Assembly: GCF_013366925.1 (NCBI RefSeq)
Contig: NZ_JAALDK010000001.1
Span: forward strand, 3,775,165 to 3,839,164
Reading direction: 5' to 3'
Source of the DNA: Paraburkholderia youngii
Lineage (GTDB): Bacteria > Pseudomonadota > Gammaproteobacteria > Burkholderiales > Burkholderiaceae
Length of the DNA stretch: 64,000 nt
The translations under genes were made by a program, and so were the position numbers. Below are positions 54,584-63,211 of this stretch, piece after piece (position 1 is the first letter of the stretch; each line of letters opens with the position of its first letter). The notes under the pieces were generated by a model. That model did no database searches. It worked only from the letters and a program-made list of their open reading frames with translations, and was not told where the DNA came from.

Positions 54584-55456
54584 ATGGCGCTGACGGTGAG
54601 CGATCTGCTGTCGGTCCTTCGGGTGCGCGAGGAAAGTCGTCACATATTCGCGGGCGATTCGCTCTTCGATGGCGTGCGGCGCATTTACGGCGGACAAATG
54701 CTCGCCCAGTCGATCATGGCGATGGGGCGAACCGTGCGCGAGGCGCACGGCCTGCATTCGATGCAGGGTTATTTCGTACACCCTGGAGACGTGTCGAAGC
54801 GCATCCGCTTCGACGTGCAACTGGTGCGCGATGGCCGCAGCTTCAGCACGCGCCGGGTGACCGTCACGCAGAACGAGCACGTGGTGTTCATCGGCGCGGC
54901 CTCGTTTCAGGCGGCAGAGGGCGATCACGAGCGTCTCGCACGGATGCCGGACGTGCCATCGCCCGAACACATGCCCGCCGAAGCGGAGTTTTACGCGCGC
55001 GAATCACATCTGCTGGAACGACGCCGCTCCCACGTATCGACAATCATGACGCTCTTCGAGAGGCGCAGCGAGCTGTGGCGGCCTTGGCTCGATCCGGGCG
55101 TAATGGCGCCCGCCAACGGGCTTTGGTGCCGGTTGCGCGAGCCGTGCGGCGACGATCCTCTGCTCTGTCACGCCGTGCTAGCCTATGCTTGCGATCTCGA
55201 CCTGATGACCACCGCGATGCGTCCGCGCGGCCACGGCACGATGGACCGCCGCGCTCGCTCGGCGAGCCTCGATCACGCGATGTGGTTCCATGCGCCCGTG
55301 CGCCCCGATGCGTGGTTCTACTACGACATGAGCGGGCCGTGCGCGACAAACAATCGCGGGCTTGGCGCGGGCGCGTTGTATCAGGACGGGCGGCGGATCG
55401 GTACGGCGATGCAGGAAGGGCTGATGCGCGTCAATGAGGATGGGAGTCTTGCGTGA
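54584..55456 (+). CDS. Acyl-CoA thioesterase II (TesB type)
   Basis: A 290-residue double-hotdog thioesterase. IYGGQMLAQSIMAMGRTV and SMQGYFVHPGDVSKRIRFDV, RDGRSFSTRRVTVTQ and SLDHAMWFHAPVRPDAWFYY match TesB. It releases free acid and CoA, perhaps protecting the CoA pool or finishing a side-chain reaction. GGGAGG precedes the ATG, 11 bases after the ferredoxin. It closes the first part of the operon. Confidence 0.93.
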   Translation: MALTVSDLLSVLRVREESRHIFAGDSLFDGVRRIYGGQMLAQSIMAMGRTVREAHGLHSMQGYFVHPGDVSKRIRFDVQLVRDGRSFSTRRVTVTQNEHVVFIGAASFQAAEGDHERLARMPDVPSPEHMPAEAEFYARESHLLERRRSHVSTIMTLFERRSELWRPWLDPGVMAPANGLWCRLREPCGDDPLLCHAVLAYACDLDLMTTAMRPRGHGTMDRRARSASLDHAMWFHAPVRPDAWFYYDMSGPCATNNRGLGAGALYQDGRRIGTAMQEGLMRVNEDGSLA

Positions 55457-55498
55457 CGCCGTCGCGCAACCTATGAATGAATCAGGGTGAGCGACACG

Positions 55499-57154
55499 AT
55501 GGGTCAGTGGGATGACAAGTTCGAACGCGCTGCGCGGAGATGGGCCGAATGGAGGATGCACGAATATGCGCAGACCGAGCGCGTGATCGGCCATATCATC
55601 GAGGACAAGGCGCGGCGATATCCGCATCATGAAGTGTTCCGGTTTCGCGACCGGACCGTTACGTTCGACGAGCTGAACGCATCGTCGAATCGCGCGGCGA
55701 ATGGCTTTCGCGCGCTCGGCATCGAGCCTGGCGACAATGTCGCGCTGATGCTTTCGAACCGCGTCGAGTTCCTGTTCGCGTGGTTCGGGCTTAATAGAAT
55801 TGGTGCGGTTTGCGTGCCGATCAACGTCGCGCTGAAAGGCGAAGGCCTCGCGTATCAGATCGATCATGCAGATTGCGTTGCGCTCGTCGCCGAGCCCGCC
55901 TACGCCGGGACGCTAGGCGCGATCGCGGACCGGCTGCCGAAGCTGAACCACACGATTGTCGTGGATGCGGGCATGACGCCGCATCTCGCAGACTGGCCTG
56001 GGCGCGAAGCGCTGCACTTCGACGAACTAATGTCCCGCGCGGAGACCGCGCCCGGCGTTGCGGTGGACTTCAGGCAGTTATCGACCATCTCGTACACATC
56101 CGGCACGACGGGGCGCTCGAAGGGCGTGCTGATCAGCCATCACTATTGGTACGAAATCTGGTCGCAGGCGGTGAAGTACTCGCGCTATACAGACGAAGAC
56201 GTTCTCTACACCGGCCTGCCGTTCTTTCACACGAGCGCGCACGGGACGACCGGTCCCGCAATCCTTGCCGATGCGCAGGCGGTGTTCGTCGATCGCTTCT
56301 CGGCGAGCCGCATGCTCGACGATTGCCGCCGGTGGAATTGCACGTCGGCGAAATTCATCGGCGGGATGCTGTCGATCCTGATGAAGCAGGCGCCATCGCC
56401 GCTCGATGCCGACAATCCGCTTCGCTTGATGGTGGGTGCCGCCGCGCCGCCGCATCTTTGGCATGCTTTCGAGGCGCGCTTCAACACGCGCTTGCTTGAA
56501 CTGTACGGCATGACCGAATGCAGCAGCTGTCTGGTGAATCCGTACGACGACCGCCGCGCGGGCGCGTGTGGAAGGGCGATCACGGGCTACGACGTACGTA
56601 TCGTGGATGATTTGGACAATGAAGTAGAACGCGGCACGACCGGCGAATTGATCGTGAGACCGCAACGCCCGTTTCTCGGCACGAGCGGCTATTACAAGGA
56701 CCCCGCCGCGACGCTCGATCTGTTCCGGAATCTATGGATTCACACGGGCGACCTCGCGCGACAGGACGATGACGGTTATTTCCACTTCGTCGACAGAAAG
56801 AAGCAGGCGCTACGAAGGCGCGGTGAAAACATCTCGTCGTTCGAGGTTGAAGCCGTCATCGGGGCACATCCGGCGGTGCTCGAATCATGCGTGGTGGGCG
56901 TACCAGCCGAGATGGGCGAAGACGACGTGAAGGTGGTCATCGTGCTCAGACACGGCGAGCGACTCACGGAAGCGGAGCTGATTCGCTGGTGCGAGCCGCG
57001 TCTCGCGTATTTCGCCATTCCCCGTTATGTCGCGTTTCGCGACAGCCTGCCGAAAACGCCGAGCCAGCGCGTCGAGAAGTATCGGCTGCGCGCGGAAGGC
57101 GTCACCGACGACTGTTGGGATCGCGAACGCGCAGGCATCGTCATTCAGCGCTGA
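55499..57154 (+). CDS. Acyl-CoA synthetase (AMP-forming, CaiC-like)
   Basis: A 551-residue adenylate-forming ligase. The P-loop is ISYTSGTTGRSKGVLISH, the A5 motif is LELYGMTECSSC, the A7 region is HTGDLARQDDDGYFHF, and the A8 motif is RKKQALRRRGENISSFEVE. The catalytic Lys lies near KTPSQRVEKYRLR. It activates a carboxylic acid to its CoA thioester, the entry to the acyl-CoA steps. A GTG at 55487 is in frame, but AGGGTGAG fits the ATG at 55499 well. The gap of about 170 bases after it holds element E4. Confidence 0.94.
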   Translation: MGQWDDKFERAARRWAEWRMHEYAQTERVIGHIIEDKARRYPHHEVFRFRDRTVTFDELNASSNRAANGFRALGIEPGDNVALMLSNRVEFLFAWFGLNRIGAVCVPINVALKGEGLAYQIDHADCVALVAEPAYAGTLGAIADRLPKLNHTIVVDAGMTPHLADWPGREALHFDELMSRAETAPGVAVDFRQLSTISYTSGTTGRSKGVLISHHYWYEIWSQAVKYSRYTDEDVLYTGLPFFHTSAHGTTGPAILADAQAVFVDRFSASRMLDDCRRWNCTSAKFIGGMLSILMKQAPSPLDADNPLRLMVGAAAPPHLWHAFEARFNTRLLELYGMTECSSCLVNPYDDRRAGACGRAITGYDVRIVDDLDNEVERGTTGELIVRPQRPFLGTSGYYKDPAATLDLFRNLWIHTGDLARQDDDGYFHFVDRKKQALRRRGENISSFEVEAVIGAHPAVLESCVVGVPAEMGEDDVKVVIVLRHGERLTEAELIRWCEPRLAYFAIPRYVAFRDSLPKTPSQRVEKYRLRAEGVTDDCWDRERAGIVIQR

Positions 57155-57191
57155 TGCGCGCCGTCACGAAGCGGCAACGATAGGAAATCGG

Positions 57192-57218
57192 TCTCACTTT
57201 CTCGCAAAACAGTATTGG
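57192..57218 (+). promoter_or_regulatory. Shared 27-bp element, copy E4
   Basis: This copy begins TCTCACTTTCTCGC and ends GTATTGG, followed by ACC. It aligns without gaps to E1-E3 and shares 20 of 27 bases with E1. It lies 104 bases before the SDR start at 57322. Confidence 0.6.
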
Positions 57219-57321
57219 ACCTGCATCGCGAGCCGGGCGAATCTTGAGCCTGAGCCGCTCGACGTGGAGCGTGCATGAAGATGATCCGGGTTCAAGACCA
57301 TATCGTGAGAAGAGGTGACAC

Positions 57322-58017
57322 ATGACGACTAGCGTTGCAGTTGTTACGGGCTCGAACGGCCTGACGGGACAAGCCATTTGCAAGAACTTGAGTGAGCGCG
57401 GCTACAAGGTCGTCGGACTCGACATCGCCGAGTCGGGCAAGGGCGAGTACGCCTACCACAAGTGCGACGTCACAGATATCGAACAGATTCGCGCGGCCGT
57501 GGAAGCGATCGACGCGGAGCACGGCACGATCCGCGTGCTCATCAACAATGCGGGCGTCTGGCACGGCAAAACATTCTTCGACATTTCTCCTGCCGACTAC
57601 GACTTCACGTACGGCGTCAACGCACGCGCGCCGTTCTTTCTGAGCCAGGAAGTGGCGAAGCGTCTCGTGAAGGCGGGCGGCGGCGGCGTGATCGTGAATC
57701 TCGCGTCGATCGTGGCGACGGCGGGCAGCGGCGTGACCGACTACGGCGGTTCGAAGGCGGCGGTCATCAACCTGACGAAGAGCCTCGCAAAACCCCTTGG
57801 CCCGCATGGCATTCGCGTCACGGCCGTCTCGCCGGGGACCATCAACACCGCAATGGGCGAAAAGGTGCCCAAGGAGATCCGTGACAAACTCATCGCGGGC
57901 TCAGGCCTGCAGCGCGCCGCGGAACCGGAAGAGATCGCGTCGGCCGTTGGCTTTCTCGTGAGTGACGACGCTCGCTACGTCACCGGCGCAACACTCGACG
58001 TCAATGGCGGTCTGTAA
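57322..58017 (+). CDS. Short-chain dehydrogenase/reductase
   Basis: A 231-residue SDR. The cofactor motif is VTGSNGLTGQAI, slightly unusual for a classical SDR. INNAGVWHGK, Ser in VNLASIVATAGS, active site YGGSK and VTGATLDVNGGL follow. It is the first gene of the fourth unit and is followed by P450, ferredoxin, reductase and CoA-transferase genes. It probably oxidises a hydroxylated product. Confidence 0.94.
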   Translation: MTTSVAVVTGSNGLTGQAICKNLSERGYKVVGLDIAESGKGEYAYHKCDVTDIEQIRAAVEAIDAEHGTIRVLINNAGVWHGKTFFDISPADYDFTYGVNARAPFFLSQEVAKRLVKAGGGGVIVNLASIVATAGSGVTDYGGSKAAVINLTKSLAKPLGPHGIRVTAVSPGTINTAMGEKVPKEIRDKLIAGSGLQRAAEPEEIASAVGFLVSDDARYVTGATLDVNGGL

Positions 58018-58068
58018 ACGGCTTGCCGACATGAACTCAAGCATTCAATTGATCTGACGGGAGGCGCG

Positions 58069-59280
58069 ATGTCTGGATGTCCTTTCAGCAAGCCGGCGTT
58101 CCCCATGCCACGGCAACGTCCTTTCGTTCCGCCCGCAGAGTACCGTGATTTTCAGCAGCAGCCGGGACCGGTAAAGGTGCAGATGTGGGATGGCCGGGAC
58201 GCCTGGCTGTTCACGCGTTACCACGATGTGCGCGCCGTGCTCGGCGATAACCGCTTCAGCGGCGATCCGCATGTAAGCGGCTTCCCGAGCCTCTCGCCCG
58301 CGCGCAATGCCGTCCTCGATCTGGAGCCCGCGTTCATTCGCATGGACCCGCCGCAGCACGGCCACTATCGGCGCATGCTGACGAAAGAATTCATGATCAA
58401 ACGGGTAAGCGAGCTTCGTCCGCGCATCGATTCGATTTTTAATCGACTCATTGATGAACTGCTCGAAAAGGGACCGCCCGCTAATCTGGTCGAAGACCTC
58501 TTCCTGCCGCTGACGTCGGAAGTAATCGCCGGCCTGCTCGATGTACCCGCGAGCGATCATGGCTTCTTTCAGGAACAAAGTCGGCTCAAGGTGCTGCTCG
58601 ACGTCGATCCGTCGATTCCGAAGGCGGCGTCAGACCGCATCCTCGCGTATCTCGACCGGCTAATCACCGAGCGTGCGAAAGATGCGGAAAACCGCACGGA
58701 CCTGCTGAGCCGGCTCATCGTCGAGCAGGTGCGGCCGGGGCATCTGACCCATCGCGAACTGGTGATCATGGCTGAGCTGCTGCTGATGGCCGGCCACGAA
58801 ACGACCGCGAACCAGATGGCGCTCGGCGTGTTCAGCTTCCTCACCAACCCAGACCAGCTGCGCTTGCTGCGTGAGAATCCTTCGCTGCTGCGCAATGCGG
58901 TCGAGGAAATGCTGCGCTTTCATACTATCGTTCACTACAACGCGTTCCGGGTCGCAACGGAAGACGTCGAAGTGGCGGGGCAGATGATCCGCAAGGGCGA
59001 GGGCGTAATCGCGCTGATTTCCGGTGCGAATCACGACGCCACGGCGTTCGAGCAGCCGGATCGCTTCGACATCACGCGCAAGGCCGATCATCACGTCGCG
59101 TTCAGCTACGGCATTCACCAGTGTCTAGGCCAGCCCCTTGCGCGCGTCGAGTTGCAGGTCGTGTTCGCGACGCTCTTCGAACGCATGCCGAGCTTGCGCT
59201 TTGCCGTGCCGCTCGAAGAGATCAAGGGCAAGGGCGATCATTTCGTGCAAGGCCTCGAAGCCTTGCCGGTTACCTGGTAA
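58069..59280 (+). CDS. Cytochrome P450 (second copy; canonical I-helix)
   Basis: A 403-residue soluble P450 paralogous to the one at 37275. The I-helix is LMAGHETTANQM (canonical acid-alcohol pair), the ExxR motif is EEMLRFHTIVH, and the haem-Cys loop is FSYGIHQCLGQPLARVEL. MSGCPFSKPAFPMPRQRPFVPP at the N-terminus is typical of such soluble bacterial P450s. It is followed at once by its own ferredoxin and reductase. It hydroxylates or dealkylates an unknown substrate. Confidence 0.96.
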   Translation: MSGCPFSKPAFPMPRQRPFVPPAEYRDFQQQPGPVKVQMWDGRDAWLFTRYHDVRAVLGDNRFSGDPHVSGFPSLSPARNAVLDLEPAFIRMDPPQHGHYRRMLTKEFMIKRVSELRPRIDSIFNRLIDELLEKGPPANLVEDLFLPLTSEVIAGLLDVPASDHGFFQEQSRLKVLLDVDPSIPKAASDRILAYLDRLITERAKDAENRTDLLSRLIVEQVRPGHLTHRELVIMAELLLMAGHETTANQMALGVFSFLTNPDQLRLLRENPSLLRNAVEEMLRFHTIVHYNAFRVATEDVEVAGQMIRKGEGVIALISGANHDATAFEQPDRFDITRKADHHVAFSYGIHQCLGQPLARVELQVVFATLFERMPSLRFAVPLEEIKGKGDHFVQGLEALPVTW

Positions 59281-59323
59281 TCAACTGGAGCGCGCTCATT
59301 GTAGCGATGAAGGAGAGTAGGGC

Positions 59324-59575
59324 ATGGCAAACGGAAACTTCAAACTGCGCGTCGCAGTGGATCAGGACGTGTGTGTCGGCGCGGGACTTTGCGTGCTGTC
59401 GACTGCCGAGGTGTTCGACCAGCGCGACGAGGACGGTGTCGTGAAGCTGTTGCAGACAGAACCGGACGAGGCACTCTATGAAAAGGTGCTCGGCGCGGCA
59501 CGCAAATGCCCGTCAAAGGCGATCAAGGTCGAGAAGTTGACCGACGATGCAGACACGCAGGAGAGCGGGCAGTGA
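59324..59575 (+). CDS. P450-type ferredoxin ([3Fe-4S]-like)
   Basis: An 83-residue small ferredoxin with VDQDVCVGAGLCVLSTAEVF and, later, AARKCPSKAIKVEK. The Cys pattern C-x5-C...CP has Ala at the central position of the usual C-x2-(C/H/x)-x2-C motif, as in P450-linked [3Fe-4S] or atypical [4Fe-4S] ferredoxins. It sits between the P450 and its reductase, whose GTG overlaps its stop codon. It is the direct electron donor to the P450. Confidence 0.92.
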   Translation: MANGNFKLRVAVDQDVCVGAGLCVLSTAEVFDQRDEDGVVKLLQTEPDEALYEKVLGAARKCPSKAIKVEKLTDDADTQESGQ

Positions 59576-60819
59576 ACGCGCGGCCCGAATCGGTGGTGAT
59601 CGTCGGCGCGGGGCAGGCCGGGCTGCAGACCGCGGCCTCCTTGCGCGACGAAGGGTACGAAGGCGCGATCCGGCTCATCGGCGACGAAACGGGGCTGCCG
59701 TATCAAAGGCCGCCATTGTCCAAGAGCTTCCTGACCGGTGATGTCGCGGCGGACGAACTGAGTCTCGAGGAATCCCACTGGTTCGACAATGCGCGCATCG
59801 AGCTGCTGGCCGGCGAGCGCGTCGGCTCGATCGATCGCCGGCGTCAGAGGCTTTCGTTGCTGTCAGGGCGCATCGTGCCCTACGATCATCTCGTCCTCGC
59901 GACGGGATCGCGCAACCGCTCCCTACCATTTGCGATACAACCGGCGCACGGCGTCGTGTCGCTGCGCTCGGTGTGCGATGCGCAACTGCTCAAAGCGCGC
60001 CTCGGCGATGCGCGGCGCGTCGTCGTGATCGGCGCGGGATTTCTCGGCCTGGAGGTCGCGAGCATCGCGGCGGCGCGCGGCTGCGACGTGCATGTCGTCG
60101 AATCCGTGGATCGCGTGATGAAGCGCGCGATTTCCGCGGAAATGTCGGCTGCGTACGGCGCGCATCATCAGGCGTCGGGCGTGCGCTTTTTCTTCAATGC
60201 GCGCGTTGAGCGCATCCGCTGCCGCGATGATCAAGTCTGCGCTGTCGAACTGGCGGACGGCACGCGGCTCGACGCCGATCTCGTGCTCGTGGCCGCCGGC
60301 GTAGTGCCGAACAGCGAACTCGCGGCCGCGTGCGGCCTGTCAGGGTTCAACGGCGTCATCGTCGATGAGCGCCTGCGCACATCGGATCCGGCGATCTCCG
60401 CCATCGGCGATTGCGCGGCGTTTCCATACGCGTTCGACGGCGGCGATCTGCTGCGCCTCGAATCGGTGCAGAACGCGGTCGATCAGGCGCGCCATGTGGC
60501 GCGCGCTCTGCTCGGCGATGCGGCGCCCTACAACCAGACGCCTGTCTTCTGGAGCGATCAAGGCGGCGCGCGGCTGCAGATAGCGGGCGTCGCACGCAGG
60601 CTTGACAGCAGCGTCGTGCGCGGCGATCCCGAGTCCGGCGCGTTTTCGGTGTTCCGCTACCGGCATCACCGGCTGACCGGCGTCGAATCGTGCAACCGAC
60701 CCGCCGAACATATGGCCGCGCGGCGGTTGTTGCAAAGGCGTATCAGTCCGACGCGCGAGCAGGCCGCGGATCCTTCGTTCGATCTGAAGCTGTTGCTGAC
60801 GCTTGAGGAAGCGGTCTGA
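59572..60819 (+). CDS. Ferredoxin reductase (second copy)
   Basis: A 415-residue FAD/NAD(P)H reductase. FAD site VIVGAGQAGLQTAASLRDEG, NAD site VIGAGFLGLEVASIAAARG and SAIGDCAAFPYA, with the C-terminal domain RHHRLTGVESCNRP. I chose the GTG at 59572 with AGGAG upstream; it overlaps the ferredoxin stop. It passes electrons to the small ferredoxin and then to the P450 at 58069. It resembles the reductase at 53002 but is clearly a different protein. Confidence 0.95.
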   Translation: MNARPESVVIVGAGQAGLQTAASLRDEGYEGAIRLIGDETGLPYQRPPLSKSFLTGDVAADELSLEESHWFDNARIELLAGERVGSIDRRRQRLSLLSGRIVPYDHLVLATGSRNRSLPFAIQPAHGVVSLRSVCDAQLLKARLGDARRVVVIGAGFLGLEVASIAAARGCDVHVVESVDRVMKRAISAEMSAAYGAHHQASGVRFFFNARVERIRCRDDQVCAVELADGTRLDADLVLVAAGVVPNSELAAACGLSGFNGVIVDERLRTSDPAISAIGDCAAFPYAFDGGDLLRLESVQNAVDQARHVARALLGDAAPYNQTPVFWSDQGGARLQIAGVARRLDSSVVRGDPESGAFSVFRYRHHRLTGVESCNRPAEHMAARRLLQRRISPTREQAADPSFDLKLLLTLEEAV

Positions 60820-60843
60820 AATCCGTTGCGGAGAAAGACATTC

Positions 60844-62019
60844 ATGGCTGCATCGCCCATTCTCGACGGCATCCGCATTCTCGACATGACGTCGGTGATC
60901 TTCGGCCCGTATTGCACGGCGACACTTGCCGAAATGGGCGCGGATGTCATCAAGGTCGAGCCACTCGGCGGCGACGAGATCAGGCGCGTCGGGCGGCCCG
61001 CGAAGACGCGCGGCATGGGACCGGCGCACATGACGCTCAATCGCGGCAAACGCTCCGTCGTATGGGACCTGAAGACGCCGCGCGGGAAGGCATCGCTGTT
61101 GCGTCTGCTTGCCCGCTGCGACGTGTTCATTCATAACCTGCGGCGGGAGGCGATCGAGCGGCTCGGCCTGGGCTATGATGCGATCCGCACCCTGCATCCT
61201 CGTCTCGTCTATGTGCATTGCACGGGCTTCGGTGAAGGCGGTCCGTACTCAGGCCGGCCCGCGTACGACGACATCATCCAGGCTGCATCGGGGGCGGCAA
61301 GCCTTCTTCCGCGCGCCGACGGCAACCCCGCGCCGCGCTATCTCCCGATGGCGATGGCCGACAAGGTCGCCGGCCTGCATGCGACGTACGCCGTGCTCGG
61401 CGCATTGCTGCATCGGGAGCGGACCGGGCACGGGCAGGCCGTCGAGGTGCCCATGTTCGAGAGCTTTACGCATTTCCTGTTGCAGGAGCATCTCTATGGC
61501 CGTGCGTTCATTCCGCCGACCGATGCCGCTGGCTACCCGCGCCAGCTCGATCCGCTGCGCCAGCCGCTGAAGTGTCTCGACGGCTATATCGCAGTCGCGC
61601 CTTACACGGACGAGCGCTGGGTGCGCTTCTTCGGCGTGACGGGGCATGCGGACTTCCTCGAACAGGAAAAGCTATGCACGGCGCGCGAGCGCTTCCTCGC
61701 GCTCGACCGAATGCACGCGGAAATGGCCCGCATCGTGGCGGACAAGCCGTTGCGCCACTGGCTCGTGCTCTTTGCCGAATGCGATATCCCCGCGTCAGAG
61801 GTCCGGGATCTCGAAGGTGTACTCGCGGATCCTCATCTGATGTCGGTGGGCTTCTTTGAGCAAAGAACACATCCGTCGGAGGGTGGCACGTTGCAGATGC
61901 GCCTGCCGGTGCGCTTTCACGACACTCGGCCGGCCGAGATGCACGCAGCCCCCTGTCTCGGCGAGCACAGCGAAGAGATAGAGGCCTGGTTGCAGCAGGA
62001 GGGCGACACGCCGCGCTGA
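60844..62019 (+). CDS. CaiB/BaiF-family CoA-transferase (copy 2)
   Basis: A 391-residue class III CoA-transferase. IRILDMTSVIFGPYCTATLAEMGADVIKVE is the family start, the catalytic Asp is in RPAYDDIIQAASGAASLL (about residue 145), and RTGHGQAVEVPMFESF is also conserved. The ATG at 60844 follows GGAG; an in-frame TTG at 60826 is less likely. It is the last gene of the P450 unit and converges on the LysR gene, 5 bases from its stop. It probably activates an acid made by the second P450 branch. Confidence 0.93.
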   Translation: MAASPILDGIRILDMTSVIFGPYCTATLAEMGADVIKVEPLGGDEIRRVGRPAKTRGMGPAHMTLNRGKRSVVWDLKTPRGKASLLRLLARCDVFIHNLRREAIERLGLGYDAIRTLHPRLVYVHCTGFGEGGPYSGRPAYDDIIQAASGAASLLPRADGNPAPRYLPMAMADKVAGLHATYAVLGALLHRERTGHGQAVEVPMFESFTHFLLQEHLYGRAFIPPTDAAGYPRQLDPLRQPLKCLDGYIAVAPYTDERWVRFFGVTGHADFLEQEKLCTARERFLALDRMHAEMARIVADKPLRHWLVLFAECDIPASEVRDLEGVLADPHLMSVGFFEQRTHPSEGGTLQMRLPVRFHDTRPAEMHAAPCLGEHSEEIEAWLQQEGDTPR

Positions 62020-62024
62020 GCGCG

Positions 62025-62984
62025 TCAGGCCGCGGCAGCTTCGACGAGACTTGGCGACGATGTATCGATGAAGTACTGTGGATGGCGCGCGATCAGTTGC
62101 GCCGCGTTCGCGCGCGCGGCCTCGCGCCATGCGTTGAGAAGGGGGGGCACGCGATCCTTGTGCCAGGCGAGCGACAGCGAGACGCCCGCGGTTTCGACGG
62201 CGAGCGGCCGATAGGCGACGCCGTGCGGCTGCATCAGTTGCATGATGGCGGGGACGACCGCAACGCCCACACCTGCCGCGACGAGACACGCGGACGTATG
62301 CATGTCGTAGGCCTCTTTTGCGATGTTGGGCTTGAGGTTCGCGTCCTCAAAGATGTCGAGAATCTTGTCGCCGTAACCGCGCTCCGTCGCCGTGCCACGC
62401 GCGACGGCGATGAGCGGCCACTTCGCGAGATCGCGCAGATTGACGGGTCCGGCAACGTCATATTCGCTTCCGGCGGGCACGGCCACCACAAGCAACTCGC
62501 GATAGAGCAGCTCGGTCACGATGTTGTGATCGAATACATGGCCGCGCACAAGCCCGACTTCGATCAGGCCTTCCTTGAGGCCCGCGATCTGCTGAGATAT
62601 GGTCATTTCCTGCAGGCTCACGTCCGAGTTCGGTGCGAGCGTGTTGAAGATCCGCAGCGTGTTCGGCAGAAAGCAGTAGATCGCCGTGTAGATCGAGCCG
62701 ACGATCAGATGCGCGCGCGCCCCGCGGCCCGATGCACGCACCGCCGCGATGGCCGCCGACGCCGTGTTGAGCACGCGCTGCGCGTGCTCGACGAGAATTT
62801 CCCCAGCCGGCGTGAGCAATACTTTGCGTTTCTCGCGCGTGAAAAGCGGTGTGCCCAGTTCGTCTTCAAGAGCGATGATCTGTGCGCTCAACGCGGGCTG
62901 GGCGATGTTCACGCGCTCGGAAGCGCGCGTGAAGTTCAGCTCGGCGGCCACGGCGAGGAAATACTGGAGTTGGCGCATGTTCAT
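62025..62984 (-). CDS. LysR-family transcriptional regulator
   Basis: A 319-residue LysR regulator: MRQLQYFLAVAAELNFTRASERVNIAQPALSAQIIALEDELGTPLFTR is the winged HTH, followed by the ligand domain (PVNLRDLAKWPLIAVA). I chose the ATG at 62984, preceded by AAGGA; the frame is open further upstream but those residues look non-coding. It closes the island on the - strand and may activate the catabolic units. The ligand is unknown. Confidence 0.93.
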   Translation of the reverse strand: MNMRQLQYFLAVAAELNFTRASERVNIAQPALSAQIIALEDELGTPLFTREKRKVLLTPAGEILVEHAQRVLNTASAAIAAVRASGRGARAHLIVGSIYTAIYCFLPNTLRIFNTLAPNSDVSLQEMTISQQIAGLKEGLIEVGLVRGHVFDHNIVTELLYRELLVVAVPAGSEYDVAGPVNLRDLAKWPLIAVARGTATERGYGDKILDIFEDANLKPNIAKEAYDMHTSACLVAAGVGVAVVPAIMQLMQPHGVAYRPLAVETAGVSLSLAWHKDRVPPLLNAWREAARANAAQLIARHPQYFIDTSSPSLVEAAAA

Positions 62985-63211
62985 GTCAGCGTTCCTTCCT
63001 TGCTGTTCGCGCGTATGCGATCGCGACGATCGGTCCACGCAGATTCGATTCCAGCTCGCCGAGATATCGGGCGACCAGGCGCTCGTCGGTGCCTTGGCGG
63101 ATCGGGTCGGTCATATACAGGGCGAGGGTGAGCGCGTGCGTCAGGCGACGCGCGAACGTCGATGTTTCGCCGCGCCTGTTCGTCGCTCGCATCGGGTCAC
63201 CGCGTTCGCGT

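Noticed and set aside
62986..63192. 68-codon - strand frame between the LysR gene and the last SDR
   Set aside because: It ends 2 bases before the LysR start, covers its ribosome site, and has no recognisable content. Possible but not supported.
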